From: Acidobacteriota bacterium
GTDB lineage: Bacteria > Acidobacteriota > Aminicenantia > Aminicenantales > Saccharicenantaceae
Assembly (NCBI GenBank): GCA_033549365.1
Contig: JAWSUF010000014.1
Span: forward strand, 1-64,000
Length of the DNA stretch: 64,000 nt
Reading direction: 5' to 3'
Below the pieces are notes generated by a model. It had not been told where the DNA came from and did no database searches. It saw nothing but the letters and a program-made list of their open reading frames with translations. Positions 44,669 to 53,211 of this stretch are shown piece by piece (positions within the stretch are counted from its first letter, which is position 1; the number at the start of each line of letters is the position of its first letter). The position numbers were made by a program, and so were the translations under genes.

Positions 44669-45657
44669 AGATCGCGACAAAAGCCGAGATCCGGAGCGTT
44701 CTTTCGTCCCTGGATCTTCTCCCGGCCATCGAGGAGGGCTTCGTGGCCTATTCCCAGGGCCGGGCGGTTGTTCCCCCGGTCGGCGAGCTGATTTTGGATA
44801 AAGGGGAAGTCCACATCAAGTCGGGGTACATTTCCGGAGAGGATCTCTATGTGATCAAGATTGCCTCGGGCTTCTACGGCAATCCCGCCCTGGGCCTGCC
44901 GTCGGGCAACGGCTGCATGCTTCTCTTCAAACAGGACACCGGCGAATCCGCCGCCATCCTTCTGGACGAGGGGTATCTGACCGATGTCCGAACCGCCGTC
45001 GCGGGGTCCGTCGCGGCCAAGTATTTCGCGCCGCGAAGGGTCGAGCGCATTGGTATCGTCGGCGCGGGAGTGCAGGCCCGGCTCCAGCTTGAAGAACTGA
45101 AGCGCATCTCGGACTGCCGGGACGTCCTGGTCTGGGGCCCTCTTCCGGATGAGCTCGAGGCCTACCGGCGGGAGATGGAAACCCGGGGTTTTTCCGTGGA
45201 AACCACGGCGGACGCATCGGCCATCCTGAAGTCCTGCAACCTAGTTGTCACGGCCACACCGTCAAAAACACCCCTTCTCTCGGCCGCCGACCTGAGACCG
45301 GGAACCCATATCACCGCCGTCGGCTCGGACACGCCGGACAAGCAGGAACTCGATTCGGAAATTCTGGCCCGCGCCGATGTCGTCGTGGCGGACAGCCTGT
45401 CCCAATGCCGGCTGCGGGGGGAGATCCACAAGGCCCTCGAATCGGGTCATATCACGGAAGATCGCTGTCTGGAATTGGGAGCGGTTATTTCGGGGCGGGA
45501 AAAAGGCCGGACATCGGAAAGCCAGATCACGATCGTCGACTTGACCGGAGTGGCCGTCCAGGACATCAAGATCGCCTCCGCGGTCTTTCGCGCGCTCTGG
45601 CCGGCGACGCCCGGCGGCGCAGATCGGGCCGGCCGCAACCGTCTGACGATCGGATAG
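44665..45657 (+). CDS. Ornithine cyclodeaminase / mu-crystallin family protein
   Basis: 330 aa NAD(P)-dependent enzyme. Rossmann motif GIVGAGVQARLQLEEL, substrate region KIASGFYGNPALGLPS, and TPSKTPLLSAADLRPGTHITAVGSD are typical. Family members deaminate or reduce amino-acid imines (ornithine to proline, alanine dehydrogenase, cyclic imine reductase). Translationally coupled to the aminotransferase, so it may act on that enzyme's keto or imine product. Confidence 0.92.
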   Translation: MKIATKAEIRSVLSSLDLLPAIEEGFVAYSQGRAVVPPVGELILDKGEVHIKSGYISGEDLYVIKIASGFYGNPALGLPSGNGCMLLFKQDTGESAAILLDEGYLTDVRTAVAGSVAAKYFAPRRVERIGIVGAGVQARLQLEELKRISDCRDVLVWGPLPDELEAYRREMETRGFSVETTADASAILKSCNLVVTATPSKTPLLSAADLRPGTHITAVGSDTPDKQELDSEILARADVVVADSLSQCRLRGEIHKALESGHITEDRCLELGAVISGREKGRTSESQITIVDLTGVAVQDIKIASAVFRALWPATPGGADRAGRNRLTIG

Positions 45658-45663
45658 CGGGCG

Positions 45664-48219
45664 CTATTCCCAGGCCGGAAACGCGAACCCGTCGGCGCTT
45701 TTACGGTAGGGCATCCAGGCCAGGGCGATCAGCGGCACCGCGATATTTTTTCGGAAGGGACGCACCTCCAGAGTTTCGAGCTCCTTGGTCATGGGATCTG
45801 TCCGTGTAGCCAGGGCGTCGGCCTCAGCCTCAATTGAACTTTCGAGGTCATGAAGCCGTCCACGGAGGATCTCCAGGTTCTCCTTGGCTGCGGTGATGCT
45901 CTGTTTGTCTCTCGAATAACGTCCGGCGCCCCGGGCGGCCGTCGTCGCCCGGCCGACGGTAGACATGCTGACGGCTTTTCGGCCGAGGATGGAGCTGAGA
46001 ACTGTCGAGCCCAGCGAGATCATAGTCTGAACTTTCTGTTGTCCCGCCTGTCGGGCCCTTGTGTCGACGGTTTGTTCGGCCCGCCGCACGCGGTCTTGGA
46101 GAGTTGCAAGCCGTGTTGCGTATTTCTTCCTCAAGGCGTCCAGCAGGGCGTCACGCTGTTCCCGGGCCGACTGCTGAAGCCGGATCCGAAAATCCCGCTC
46201 GGACTCGCCGGGCTCGGAAGCCAATTTGAAGTCAGCACTGTGAAAAATCTTGATCGATTGGTTCCGGTAAAGCCAATCGGCGAGTTCTCTGGCCCAGACA
46301 TCGTAATTCCTGGGTGAGGCGGCGATTGACGGTACATCCATAAAGGCGGCCTGGTCCGCTGGTGGCTTCTTCAAGTCGGTCAGGGGGAATTCGATTTTAA
46401 AGGCCTTGTGCCAATTGACGGGGAGAGGTTCTGCTGTCACTGGGGCTGCTAGGATCTCTTCTCTGACGGTGCGGATTCCCGTCTTGGGGTGGGAAAAGCC
46501 GATCTGGGCGTTGGCCAGGACCCGGGGTTCATAGACAAGAGTCTCGCCGTGACCGAGAGGACCCCTTACGGGAATAAAAAACTGTTTTATATCTGGGGGC
46601 AACATGAGCCGAATTTTCCTATCCATCGGGGGTGCTGCAGGAGTTCTGGCCGGAGGTGTCCCTGTGGGTGCCGAAGCGGTCATAGCCTGGGCATCATGAA
46701 TTGATGATAACGGTTTGGCGGAGGCGGTCGAAGCTGTTGCGGCCTGTGCGGAAACAGGAGGCGCCTGTAACGTTTCTTGGGCTTTCGAATCAGCGGTGGC
46801 CGTCGCCGCTCTCTTCTCGTCCATCAAGACCTTGATCTGGTTTCGTGTCATCGGTCCGCGGAGATAAGACATGCACCAGCGGGTCTGGAAGATCGACGGC
46901 CCGTCGTCATGGACGTTGTGCATGAGGAACACACGGCTTCCCAGGCCGGCCAGCGTCTGCTCCATGCCTTTACGGTCGAACCGTGAGCTCTGGGAGGCCG
47001 CGACGCCTTCCAATCCGTCGAGAACCCGCATTTTGTCGCGCTCCGTCTGGAGGCGGCCGATCAACCAGGTGCCTGTGTTCGACAGACCCTTATAGTCCAG
47101 ATCGACCGGATTCTGAGTGGTCAGTAAGATGCCGACGCCGTGGGCCCGGGCCTGCTTGAGGAGGGTCAACATGGGCGCCTTGGACGGAGGGTTGGCGACG
47201 GGCGGGAAAAACCCGAAGATCTCGTCCATATAGACAAGGGCCCGGAGACTGGACGTCCCCGGCTGAGACCGGGTCCAGCTCAGAATCTGATTGAGGAGAA
47301 GCGAGACGAAGAACATCCGTTCGGCATCGCCGAGATGGGCGATCGAGAAAACGGCGATTCTTGGTTTGCCGGACGGCGTATAGAGCAGGCTTCCGATGTC
47401 CAGGGATTCGCCTTGGAGCCAGGCCGAAAATCCGGGTGCGGCGAGCAGGTTGTTGAGCTGGAGGGCCAGGGAGAACCGGTCCTTCGAGGGGAAGAACGAT
47501 TCGAGGTTCATGACACCGACCTGCTGGACGGGCGGCGTCTGGATGCCGTGGATAAGGCCTTCAAGGCTGAGGTCGCGTCCGTGCCGCCAGGCCTCGTTGA
47601 GGATGGTCGAAATCAGGATGTGTTCGCGACTCCGGATGGGATCGGCGTCGACTTTGATGAGGCCTAGAAGGCTGCTCGCCGTCGAGGTGATGCGGTCTCT
47701 CAGGATTTCCTCGTCTTCGATCACGGCGGCCGAGGGTGCGGCGAAGGATTTGAGGATGGACACGGGAAGTCCGGCCGTGCTTCCGGGCGTATAGACGGCG
47801 AAGTCGGCCGCCTGTCTCAGTCTGCGGATGCGTTCGCCGTCCTGCTGCCAGGTGGCGAGACCCTTGCGCCACAGATCGGCCTGGTTCCGGGCGAAGTCGT
47901 CCGGAGTCATTCCCTTCTTGCGGGCGTCATCCTCGTTGATCCAGGGACGGAAGTCCTCGGGCTGAAGTTCGGGAAAGGTCAGAAGCAGGTTGGGCATGTC
48001 CCCCTTGGGATCGATGACGATGGCCGGGATGCCGTCGATGGCCGCTTCTTCGAGAAGGGCGATGCACAACCCGGTCTTGCCTGATCCGGTCATACCGACG
48101 CAGACGCCGTGAGTCGTCAGGTTCTTGGAGTCATAGAGGATGAGTCCCTCCTGATTTTCCTTGGCGGCCATGTCGTAGGGCCGTCCGAGATAAAAAACAC
48201 CCAGCTTTTCGTAGTCCAT
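45664..48219 (-). CDS. HerA/DUF87-like ATP-binding protein
   Basis: 851 aa. GGAGG precedes ATG 48219. Walker A GMTGSGKT (42-49), Walker B ALVYMDEI, and QNPVDLDYKGLSN matching HerA/FtsK-type translocases. A linker rich in Ala/Thr/Pro (about residues 475-530) leads to a C-terminal domain with a long coiled coil (ATRLATLQDRVRRAEQTV) and a second predicted coiled coil. HerA-type ATPases move DNA or protein, often with NurA or SIR2 partners; no such partner gene is adjacent. Confidence 0.85.
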   Translation of the reverse strand: MDYEKLGVFYLGRPYDMAAKENQEGLILYDSKNLTTHGVCVGMTGSGKTGLCIALLEEAAIDGIPAIVIDPKGDMPNLLLTFPELQPEDFRPWINEDDARKKGMTPDDFARNQADLWRKGLATWQQDGERIRRLRQAADFAVYTPGSTAGLPVSILKSFAAPSAAVIEDEEILRDRITSTASSLLGLIKVDADPIRSREHILISTILNEAWRHGRDLSLEGLIHGIQTPPVQQVGVMNLESFFPSKDRFSLALQLNNLLAAPGFSAWLQGESLDIGSLLYTPSGKPRIAVFSIAHLGDAERMFFVSLLLNQILSWTRSQPGTSSLRALVYMDEIFGFFPPVANPPSKAPMLTLLKQARAHGVGILLTTQNPVDLDYKGLSNTGTWLIGRLQTERDKMRVLDGLEGVAASQSSRFDRKGMEQTLAGLGSRVFLMHNVHDDGPSIFQTRWCMSYLRGPMTRNQIKVLMDEKRAATATADSKAQETLQAPPVSAQAATASTASAKPLSSIHDAQAMTASAPTGTPPARTPAAPPMDRKIRLMLPPDIKQFFIPVRGPLGHGETLVYEPRVLANAQIGFSHPKTGIRTVREEILAAPVTAEPLPVNWHKAFKIEFPLTDLKKPPADQAAFMDVPSIAASPRNYDVWARELADWLYRNQSIKIFHSADFKLASEPGESERDFRIRLQQSAREQRDALLDALRKKYATRLATLQDRVRRAEQTVDTRARQAGQQKVQTMISLGSTVLSSILGRKAVSMSTVGRATTAARGAGRYSRDKQSITAAKENLEILRGRLHDLESSIEAEADALATRTDPMTKELETLEVRPFRKNIAVPLIALAWMPYRKSADGFAFPAWE

Positions 48220-48694
48220 TTTGCGCCTCCGGCCGAATCATAACGGACGGAGAGCCCGTCGGTCAAGCCGGGAAACTCGTTGCGGCTTCCTCTCTTCGGA
48301 CTCGGGGGAATCCCTTCTCAAGACGCATCCGGGCCCCGGCATTGCCCGTCCACCCCAGCTCCGGGACCGTACGCGAAAACTCCTGGTTTTCATTCTTGCT
48401 TCTTATCGGGAGTTTTCGCCCTTTGGGCATGCCGATCTCACCATTCCGACATCGTCGCAGCCTGCTTGACGTAGACATGCTACGCCTTCGCAATCTGCTC
48501 CTTGCCTGAACGGCAATTTCGGCCTGCGTACAGTCCCGGTTCCCGGGTTTCGCTCTCCTCGACTTGCAGTCGAGGATCCGTGCCCGCTCAACCCTCCGAC
48601 GGCTTGCTCCGGGATCCCCCCTGCGTCCCGCGGAAGCCTTTACCATGTCGGGGTTTTTCCGGCTTGATCCCACGGTCTTAAGAGAAATTTAAGG
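48220..48694. other. Intergenic region without recognised genes
   Basis: 475 bases. No credible coding frame. A stable hairpin, CCTCGACT / AGTCGAGG with a 3-base loop (48557-48575), stands out but is not followed by a T-run in either direction. Composition matches neighbouring coding DNA. Confidence 0.5.
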
Positions 48695-49930
48695 CTAGAA
48701 CATGTGGCCGGCGGTGAGGTAGAGACCGGTCCCGTCGCGGCCGAGGCCGACGTCGGCCCGGACGACAAAGTCGTCGGCGATGAAGCGCAGGCCGAAGACT
48801 GGATTCACTGTCCAGCCGCGCCCATCGATTTTCCCGGGAGAGGCCCAGACCCTGCCGGCATCAAGCCCCAGGATCGCTCCGATCCGCCGGTAGACCGGGA
48901 TTCGAAGTTCCGTGTTCAGAAGCAGGAAGGTTTGGTCCAAAAAGCGGAATCGTGCCGAGCCCCTCAGCGTGTCCCGGCCGCCGAGAGTCAGAAGAGTTTG
49001 AACGGGAAGGTTTGTTCCGAAAAGGGTTTGGCCCCAGATGCGTACGGCGAGAATCGTCCGCGGTTGCAGCAGGACCTTGAAATAGCGGAACCGGGCGCCG
49101 AGCTTCACAAAAGAGATGCTTTCGCCCTCAAGGCCGGGCGCGCGGTCGATTTCCACGTTCGCGAAAATGCCGCCGGAGGGATGGATGACGCTGTTCCGGC
49201 TGTCGTAAACGAACCCGACGAAATATGAGGGCCAGGCCGCTTTGGAGGCGTTGGAAGCCGGCGGCCGGACGGCCAGATGCGAATCCGGAGAAAACTCCGA
49301 ATTCACGACGCTCCGGTAGCGCCATCCGAAACGGACATGCGTTCGAGCCGAGAGGCCGTGGCTGAAAACGGCGGAGATTTCCGAGGGCTCCCGGACGTAG
49401 AATTCCCGGTCCTCGAACTTCGATCCGCCGCCCACGCCGAAAAAGGCGGTTTCGGCCGTCTTTTCGAAGTCGTAGAGGAGGTCGAAGGCGAAGGGATAGG
49501 TTTTCCCCCGCCTCAATTCGGCATCGGGCCAGGATGCGGCGAACCGGATGCGGCGGTCGCCCTTGTCCGTATGATAGACGAGAAGATCGAAGGATTCCGT
49601 GAAACGCAGGGCGCTCCGCAGAAAGATCCGGCCGCCGTATCCCAGACCGGCGTCGGTGTCGTAGAAGAGAATCGGCCCCAGTCTCAGGAGAGCCGGCGCA
49701 TCGCGATCGACGACGGGTTTTTTCGCTGGCTGTCCGTCCTCGGCGGCCGCCGTTTCACCCTTCGGATCTCCGGTTCGCGGAATGTCCGCGGGTGTCTCTC
49801 CGCCCGCCCGATGGCCCGCGCCTCCCATGTCTCCGTCTCCGGGCGGGAGAGACAAAAGGGGAGAGACGGTCAGGGCCAGGCAGACCATGAGTCCGGCGAT
49901 AATGCGGCCGCTCCCGTTTATCCGTTTCAT
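48695..49930 (-). CDS. Omp85/BamA-family-like outer-membrane beta-barrel protein
   Basis: 411 aa. Signal peptide, then a Gly/Pro-rich linker, then beta-barrel strands ending in AGHMF with terminal Phe, the outer-membrane insertion signal. GGRDTLRGSARFRFLDQTFLLLNTELRIPV matches the surface antigen (D15) domain; FVYDSRNSVIHPSGG is another family mark. No POTRA domains fit in the short N-terminal part, so it is a barrel-only member. Supports a Gram-negative envelope. Confidence 0.88.
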   Translation of the reverse strand: MKRINGSGRIIAGLMVCLALTVSPLLSLPPGDGDMGGAGHRAGGETPADIPRTGDPKGETAAAEDGQPAKKPVVDRDAPALLRLGPILFYDTDAGLGYGGRIFLRSALRFTESFDLLVYHTDKGDRRIRFAASWPDAELRRGKTYPFAFDLLYDFEKTAETAFFGVGGGSKFEDREFYVREPSEISAVFSHGLSARTHVRFGWRYRSVVNSEFSPDSHLAVRPPASNASKAAWPSYFVGFVYDSRNSVIHPSGGIFANVEIDRAPGLEGESISFVKLGARFRYFKVLLQPRTILAVRIWGQTLFGTNLPVQTLLTLGGRDTLRGSARFRFLDQTFLLLNTELRIPVYRRIGAILGLDAGRVWASPGKIDGRGWTVNPVFGLRFIADDFVVRADVGLGRDGTGLYLTAGHMF

Positions 49931-49936
49931 CGGCCC

Positions 49937-52024
49937 CTATTTCCCTGCGTCGAGCAGCTTACGAAACGTCTCGTCGTCCGTCTTGAAATCCTGCGCCGCC
50001 TGTCCCACGCGGACGATGCGGATGCTGCGGATCGCGTCTCCCGTCTTCAAGGTCTTCAGGAGATCGAGCCCGGCGATCGTCCGTCCGATCGCGGTCGTTT
50101 TGTCGTCGAGGTCGGTGCGCGCCCCGAGCGTCAGGTGAAAGGCGTTTGGGCCGGAAACACCCAGAACGCCCGCGGCGTCGTGTTGGGTCGCCGGATTCGC
50201 GGTGAGCGCCAGCTCGGTCACGGCCATGGATTTCTGAGCGTCGGAGACAATGAGCCCGGCGACAAGGCCGTCCCGGATCTCGATCGTTCCAATGGGCGGG
50301 ACTTCGGGCCTCGGCCCTGCGCCCGGAGGTCCTCCGGGGCGCTGTCCGGCGCCGCCGCCCGGCCGGTCCTCGCTCTTGCCTTCAATGATGCGGATGAAGT
50401 TCGCCGTCTGGAGAGGTGCGTTTTTAAAATCGAGATCGACGGTGATTTGGATCGGCGCTTCGGCGTCCGCGAAACTGATTTCGGCGTAAAGGCCGTCGGC
50501 CAGGTAGACGCCTTCCCTCGGCAGAGGCGGTTCGAGATTCGCCGCGCCGTAGGCGACGACGGCCGTCACGAGCGCGGTGTGCCGCTGATGTTCCGTATAG
50601 GGAACGAGCTCGTTGTAAAGGTCGTAAAGCGTATGCCAGGCGCGGGTGTAGGTGTAATCCGTCTGGGTCCGGAAGCGGAGTGTCGGGACGCCCTCCATTT
50701 CGAACGACGACGAGTCCGTTCCGGCCGGACGTGTCGCGCGGACCCGCGGCAGACCCCTTTCGAGCCGGAAGGGCCACTTCGGGTTGAGCGTCTCGAGGGG
50801 CGCCGTGATTGTCCGGAAATCGTCGAGCCAGGTTTCGGGGACGACTGCGCCGGTGATGGCGCTCGGACTGCCGTCCCGGTTGATCATCATCGGGATCCGC
50901 GGTGCGATCCCGGGGCGGTTTTTCAGCCAGGCCTGCGAGCCGACCAGTCCGATCTCCTCGGCCGCGAAAAGAATGACGGTGATGGATCTCTTCGGCCGTC
51001 CGCCGGCCTCCCGGATCAGCCGGACGGCCTCCATGGCCGGCGCGAATCCGGAACTGTCATCGACGGCCCCGGTTGCGGTGCTGAAGCAGTCGAAATGGCC
51101 GCCGAGGACGACGTGCTCATCGGGATATTCGCTGCCCCGGAGAGTCGCGACGACGTTATGGAATTTGACCGGCCCCATCTTGAACCAGTTCCGGATATCG
51201 AACTCGAGCTCGACCCGCTCGCCCTTCTCGACGAGAGCCTTGATTTCGTTGAATTGGTCCTCGGCCAGCTTGATGTCCGGCAGGTCGGGGAGCTTGTCCC
51301 AGGATTCGACGAAGCCGTCCATCATCCGGAACGGCATGGTCTTCGACGACTGGATGGTGCCGAGAGCGCCGGCCTCGAGAAGCGTCGCGGTGAGCGGAGG
51401 CATCAATTGAGAGTCGGCGTACTCCGGGGTGTTCCGGCGGCCGTCGCGGGCGAATCCCGAGTTTTCTCCGGCTATCAGGACCCAGGCGCCTTTGAATGCG
51501 GCCGGGTCGGCGCGGACCTCGGCGATAGCCTCCTCGACGGCGGTGCGCTTCTTTTCGACCTGTTCGGGCATTGCGTTCCGGCCCGGAATGGAGAACGGAT
51601 CGGCCTTCAGGACGACGACCGGTCCTCTCTGAACGCCTTTTGTCCCGGCCGTGAAGCTGGGGGTTCCGAAAAAGAGCGTTTTTTCCGCCGGGACGACCAT
51701 TTTCCCGAACCAGGGCCCGCGGTTGAAACCAACGGGCACTTCTCCGGCCTCGTCGAGTTCGACTTCGAGCCCCCACTGGGCGAACTGCCGGGCCGCCCAT
51801 TCGGCGGCGTCGTTGTAGGCGTTTGTGCCCGACTCCCGGCCGCCGAAACGGTTGGCGGCGATATCGCTCCAGAGCATGACCCGGTTGTCGGTCGTGCCGA
51901 GTTCGATGATCTTTTCAATGACGGGATCGCCGCCGGCTTGCGCCGCGGGTTGGCTTTTCGGAGCGCCCGCCGAGGAAAAAAGAAAAATCGCGATGATGGC
52001 GAGAAGAAGCGCGCGTTGTTTCAT
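49937..52024 (-). CDS. M28 peptidase fused to a cyclophilin-like domain
   Basis: 695 aa, exported (signal LLLAIIAIFLFSSAGA). Catalytic M28 core: His310/Asp312 in GGHFDCFS, Asp322 in AVDDSSG, Glu356/Glu357 in FAAEEIG. After about residue 520 a peptidyl-prolyl isomerase-like domain follows (NAPLQTANFIRIIEG ... AIGRTIAGLDLLKTL), with a Gly/Pro-rich insert in place of the FHRVI/GGD catalytic strand. The isomerase is therefore probably inactive and structural. Start ATG 52024 has AAAGGCGG upstream. 6 bases separate it from the Omp85-like gene. Confidence 0.88.
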   Translation of the reverse strand: MKQRALLLAIIAIFLFSSAGAPKSQPAAQAGGDPVIEKIIELGTTDNRVMLWSDIAANRFGGRESGTNAYNDAAEWAARQFAQWGLEVELDEAGEVPVGFNRGPWFGKMVVPAEKTLFFGTPSFTAGTKGVQRGPVVVLKADPFSIPGRNAMPEQVEKKRTAVEEAIAEVRADPAAFKGAWVLIAGENSGFARDGRRNTPEYADSQLMPPLTATLLEAGALGTIQSSKTMPFRMMDGFVESWDKLPDLPDIKLAEDQFNEIKALVEKGERVELEFDIRNWFKMGPVKFHNVVATLRGSEYPDEHVVLGGHFDCFSTATGAVDDSSGFAPAMEAVRLIREAGGRPKRSITVILFAAEEIGLVGSQAWLKNRPGIAPRIPMMINRDGSPSAITGAVVPETWLDDFRTITAPLETLNPKWPFRLERGLPRVRATRPAGTDSSSFEMEGVPTLRFRTQTDYTYTRAWHTLYDLYNELVPYTEHQRHTALVTAVVAYGAANLEPPLPREGVYLADGLYAEISFADAEAPIQITVDLDFKNAPLQTANFIRIIEGKSEDRPGGGAGQRPGGPPGAGPRPEVPPIGTIEIRDGLVAGLIVSDAQKSMAVTELALTANPATQHDAAGVLGVSGPNAFHLTLGARTDLDDKTTAIGRTIAGLDLLKTLKTGDAIRSIRIVRVGQAAQDFKTDDETFRKLLDAGK

Positions 52025-52165
52025 GAGTCCGCCTTTCAATAAATATTCATGACATGCGAAGTATCGATTATAGCAAAAAAAGCGGCCGGCTTCCCTTGCA
52101 ATTTGGTGGTATGTCCGTCGGCGGCGGAAGCGTGCGAAGGGGCGCTAGCCCCGCTTCGGACGCCG

Positions 52166-53071
52166 TCAATCTTCCGCGACGGTTCCGTAGAGGTTGTCCG
52201 GCGGCGGGATTCCCCGTTTCTCGGCGGAAACCACGCAATCCCGGAAACCGGGGCGGTCCTTGCGGTTATGCGCAACCAGGGCCTGAACGACTTCCAAGCT
52301 CAGCTTTCCGCTCCCGGCCATATCCGTGAGCACTTCGAGGGCCGTCCGGTTGTTATAGGGAGTCGGCCGGTACGGCCGGGGAGAAAGCAGCGCGTCATAA
52401 ACGTCGCAGGCGGCGATGATTTCGACCATCCTGTTTTTCAGGGGGATTCCCAGGGGATAGCCGGATCCGTCCCGCCGTTCATGATGTTCAGCGGCGACCC
52501 GGGCCGGGAAACTCCGGGGGTTGCGCAGGTAATAACTGAGAAGCACAAAACCGGCCAGGGCGTGATGCTCGAGGATGTTTTTTTCCGTTCTGGACAGAGG
52601 TTGAGTCTTTTTCAGGACGTTGAGAGGAATGCAGATTTTCCCGATATCGTGGAGGGTTCCGGCCATGGCTTCGGCGATCCAGTCTTCGGATTTCGTCATC
52701 AGGTCCCGGACCAGGATCGTCGACAAGGCGAAGACCATGAGCAGGTGCCGATAGGTGTAGGAATCACATGCCTTGAGATGAGCGATGACATCCAGAACGG
52801 GTGTGATCACGTGCATTTTTCCCATGAGACCCAGGGCGAAGCGCTGTTCCTCCTCCCGGAAAATTCGGGAATAGGGGGGTTCATAGAGAAGAAGGACGAT
52901 ATCCTTATGGATGTCGTCGAACCCCAGGAAAGGCAGCTTTCGATAGGGCGCGTCCGAGTTGGATGCGATCAATTCCAGAAGGGTTTCCGGAGTCAGCCTG
53001 GTTCCGGCGGGGAGAAGCACGCGGTTGTCCAGGGTGACGACCGGATAGTCAAGACTTGGGGCGTTCATCAT
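52166..53071 (-). CDS. HD-GYP-type phosphodiesterase, stand-alone
   Basis: 301 aa. The HD pair His141-Asp142 lies in TLHDIGK; His196-His197 precede RRDGSGYPLG, a GYP-type motif (Gly204-Tyr205-Pro206). Such proteins hydrolyse cyclic di-GMP or related nucleotides with a di-metal site. The N-terminal 95 residues are unlike a receiver domain and unrecognised. Cytosolic; ATG 53071 lies near a TTAGAC/TATGGT promoter-like pair (53084-53111). Confidence 0.85.
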   Translation of the reverse strand: MMNAPSLDYPVVTLDNRVLLPAGTRLTPETLLELIASNSDAPYRKLPFLGFDDIHKDIVLLLYEPPYSRIFREEEQRFALGLMGKMHVITPVLDVIAHLKACDSYTYRHLLMVFALSTILVRDLMTKSEDWIAEAMAGTLHDIGKICIPLNVLKKTQPLSRTEKNILEHHALAGFVLLSYYLRNPRSFPARVAAEHHERRDGSGYPLGIPLKNRMVEIIAACDVYDALLSPRPYRPTPYNNRTALEVLTDMAGSGKLSLEVVQALVAHNRKDRPGFRDCVVSAEKRGIPPPDNLYGTVAED

Positions 53072-53142
53072 TTTATCCGGAAAACCATAGCCTCCCTGAC
53101 ATTCAGTCTAATAAAAAAGGCAAGGCCTGTAAAGGCCTGTCC

Positions 53143-53172
53143 TTGACAATGCCTGAAGGAGCGGCTTACACT
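53143..53172 (+). promoter_or_regulatory. Promoter for the nucleotide-carrier-like gene
   Basis: TTGACA (53143-53148), 18-base spacer, TACACT (53167-53172). Leader about 33 bases, with GGAGGAGG before ATG 53212. Confidence 0.55.
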
Positions 53173-53211
53173 TGCCGGCGAGAGCCGAATGGGATTTCGG
53201 AGGAGGGGTCC

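Noticed and set aside
48556-48576. Possible tRNA or terminator at a strong hairpin
   Set aside because: No T-run for a terminator and no cloverleaf, T-arm or CCA-side pairing for a tRNA.
49277-52042. 921-codon plus-strand open frame
   Set aside because: Antisense to the M28-cyclophilin and Omp85-like genes, whose motifs are intact; no recognisable domain.
53120-53142. Tandem AAGGCCTGT repeat before the carrier gene
   Set aside because: Only two short units; too little to call an operator or attachment site.
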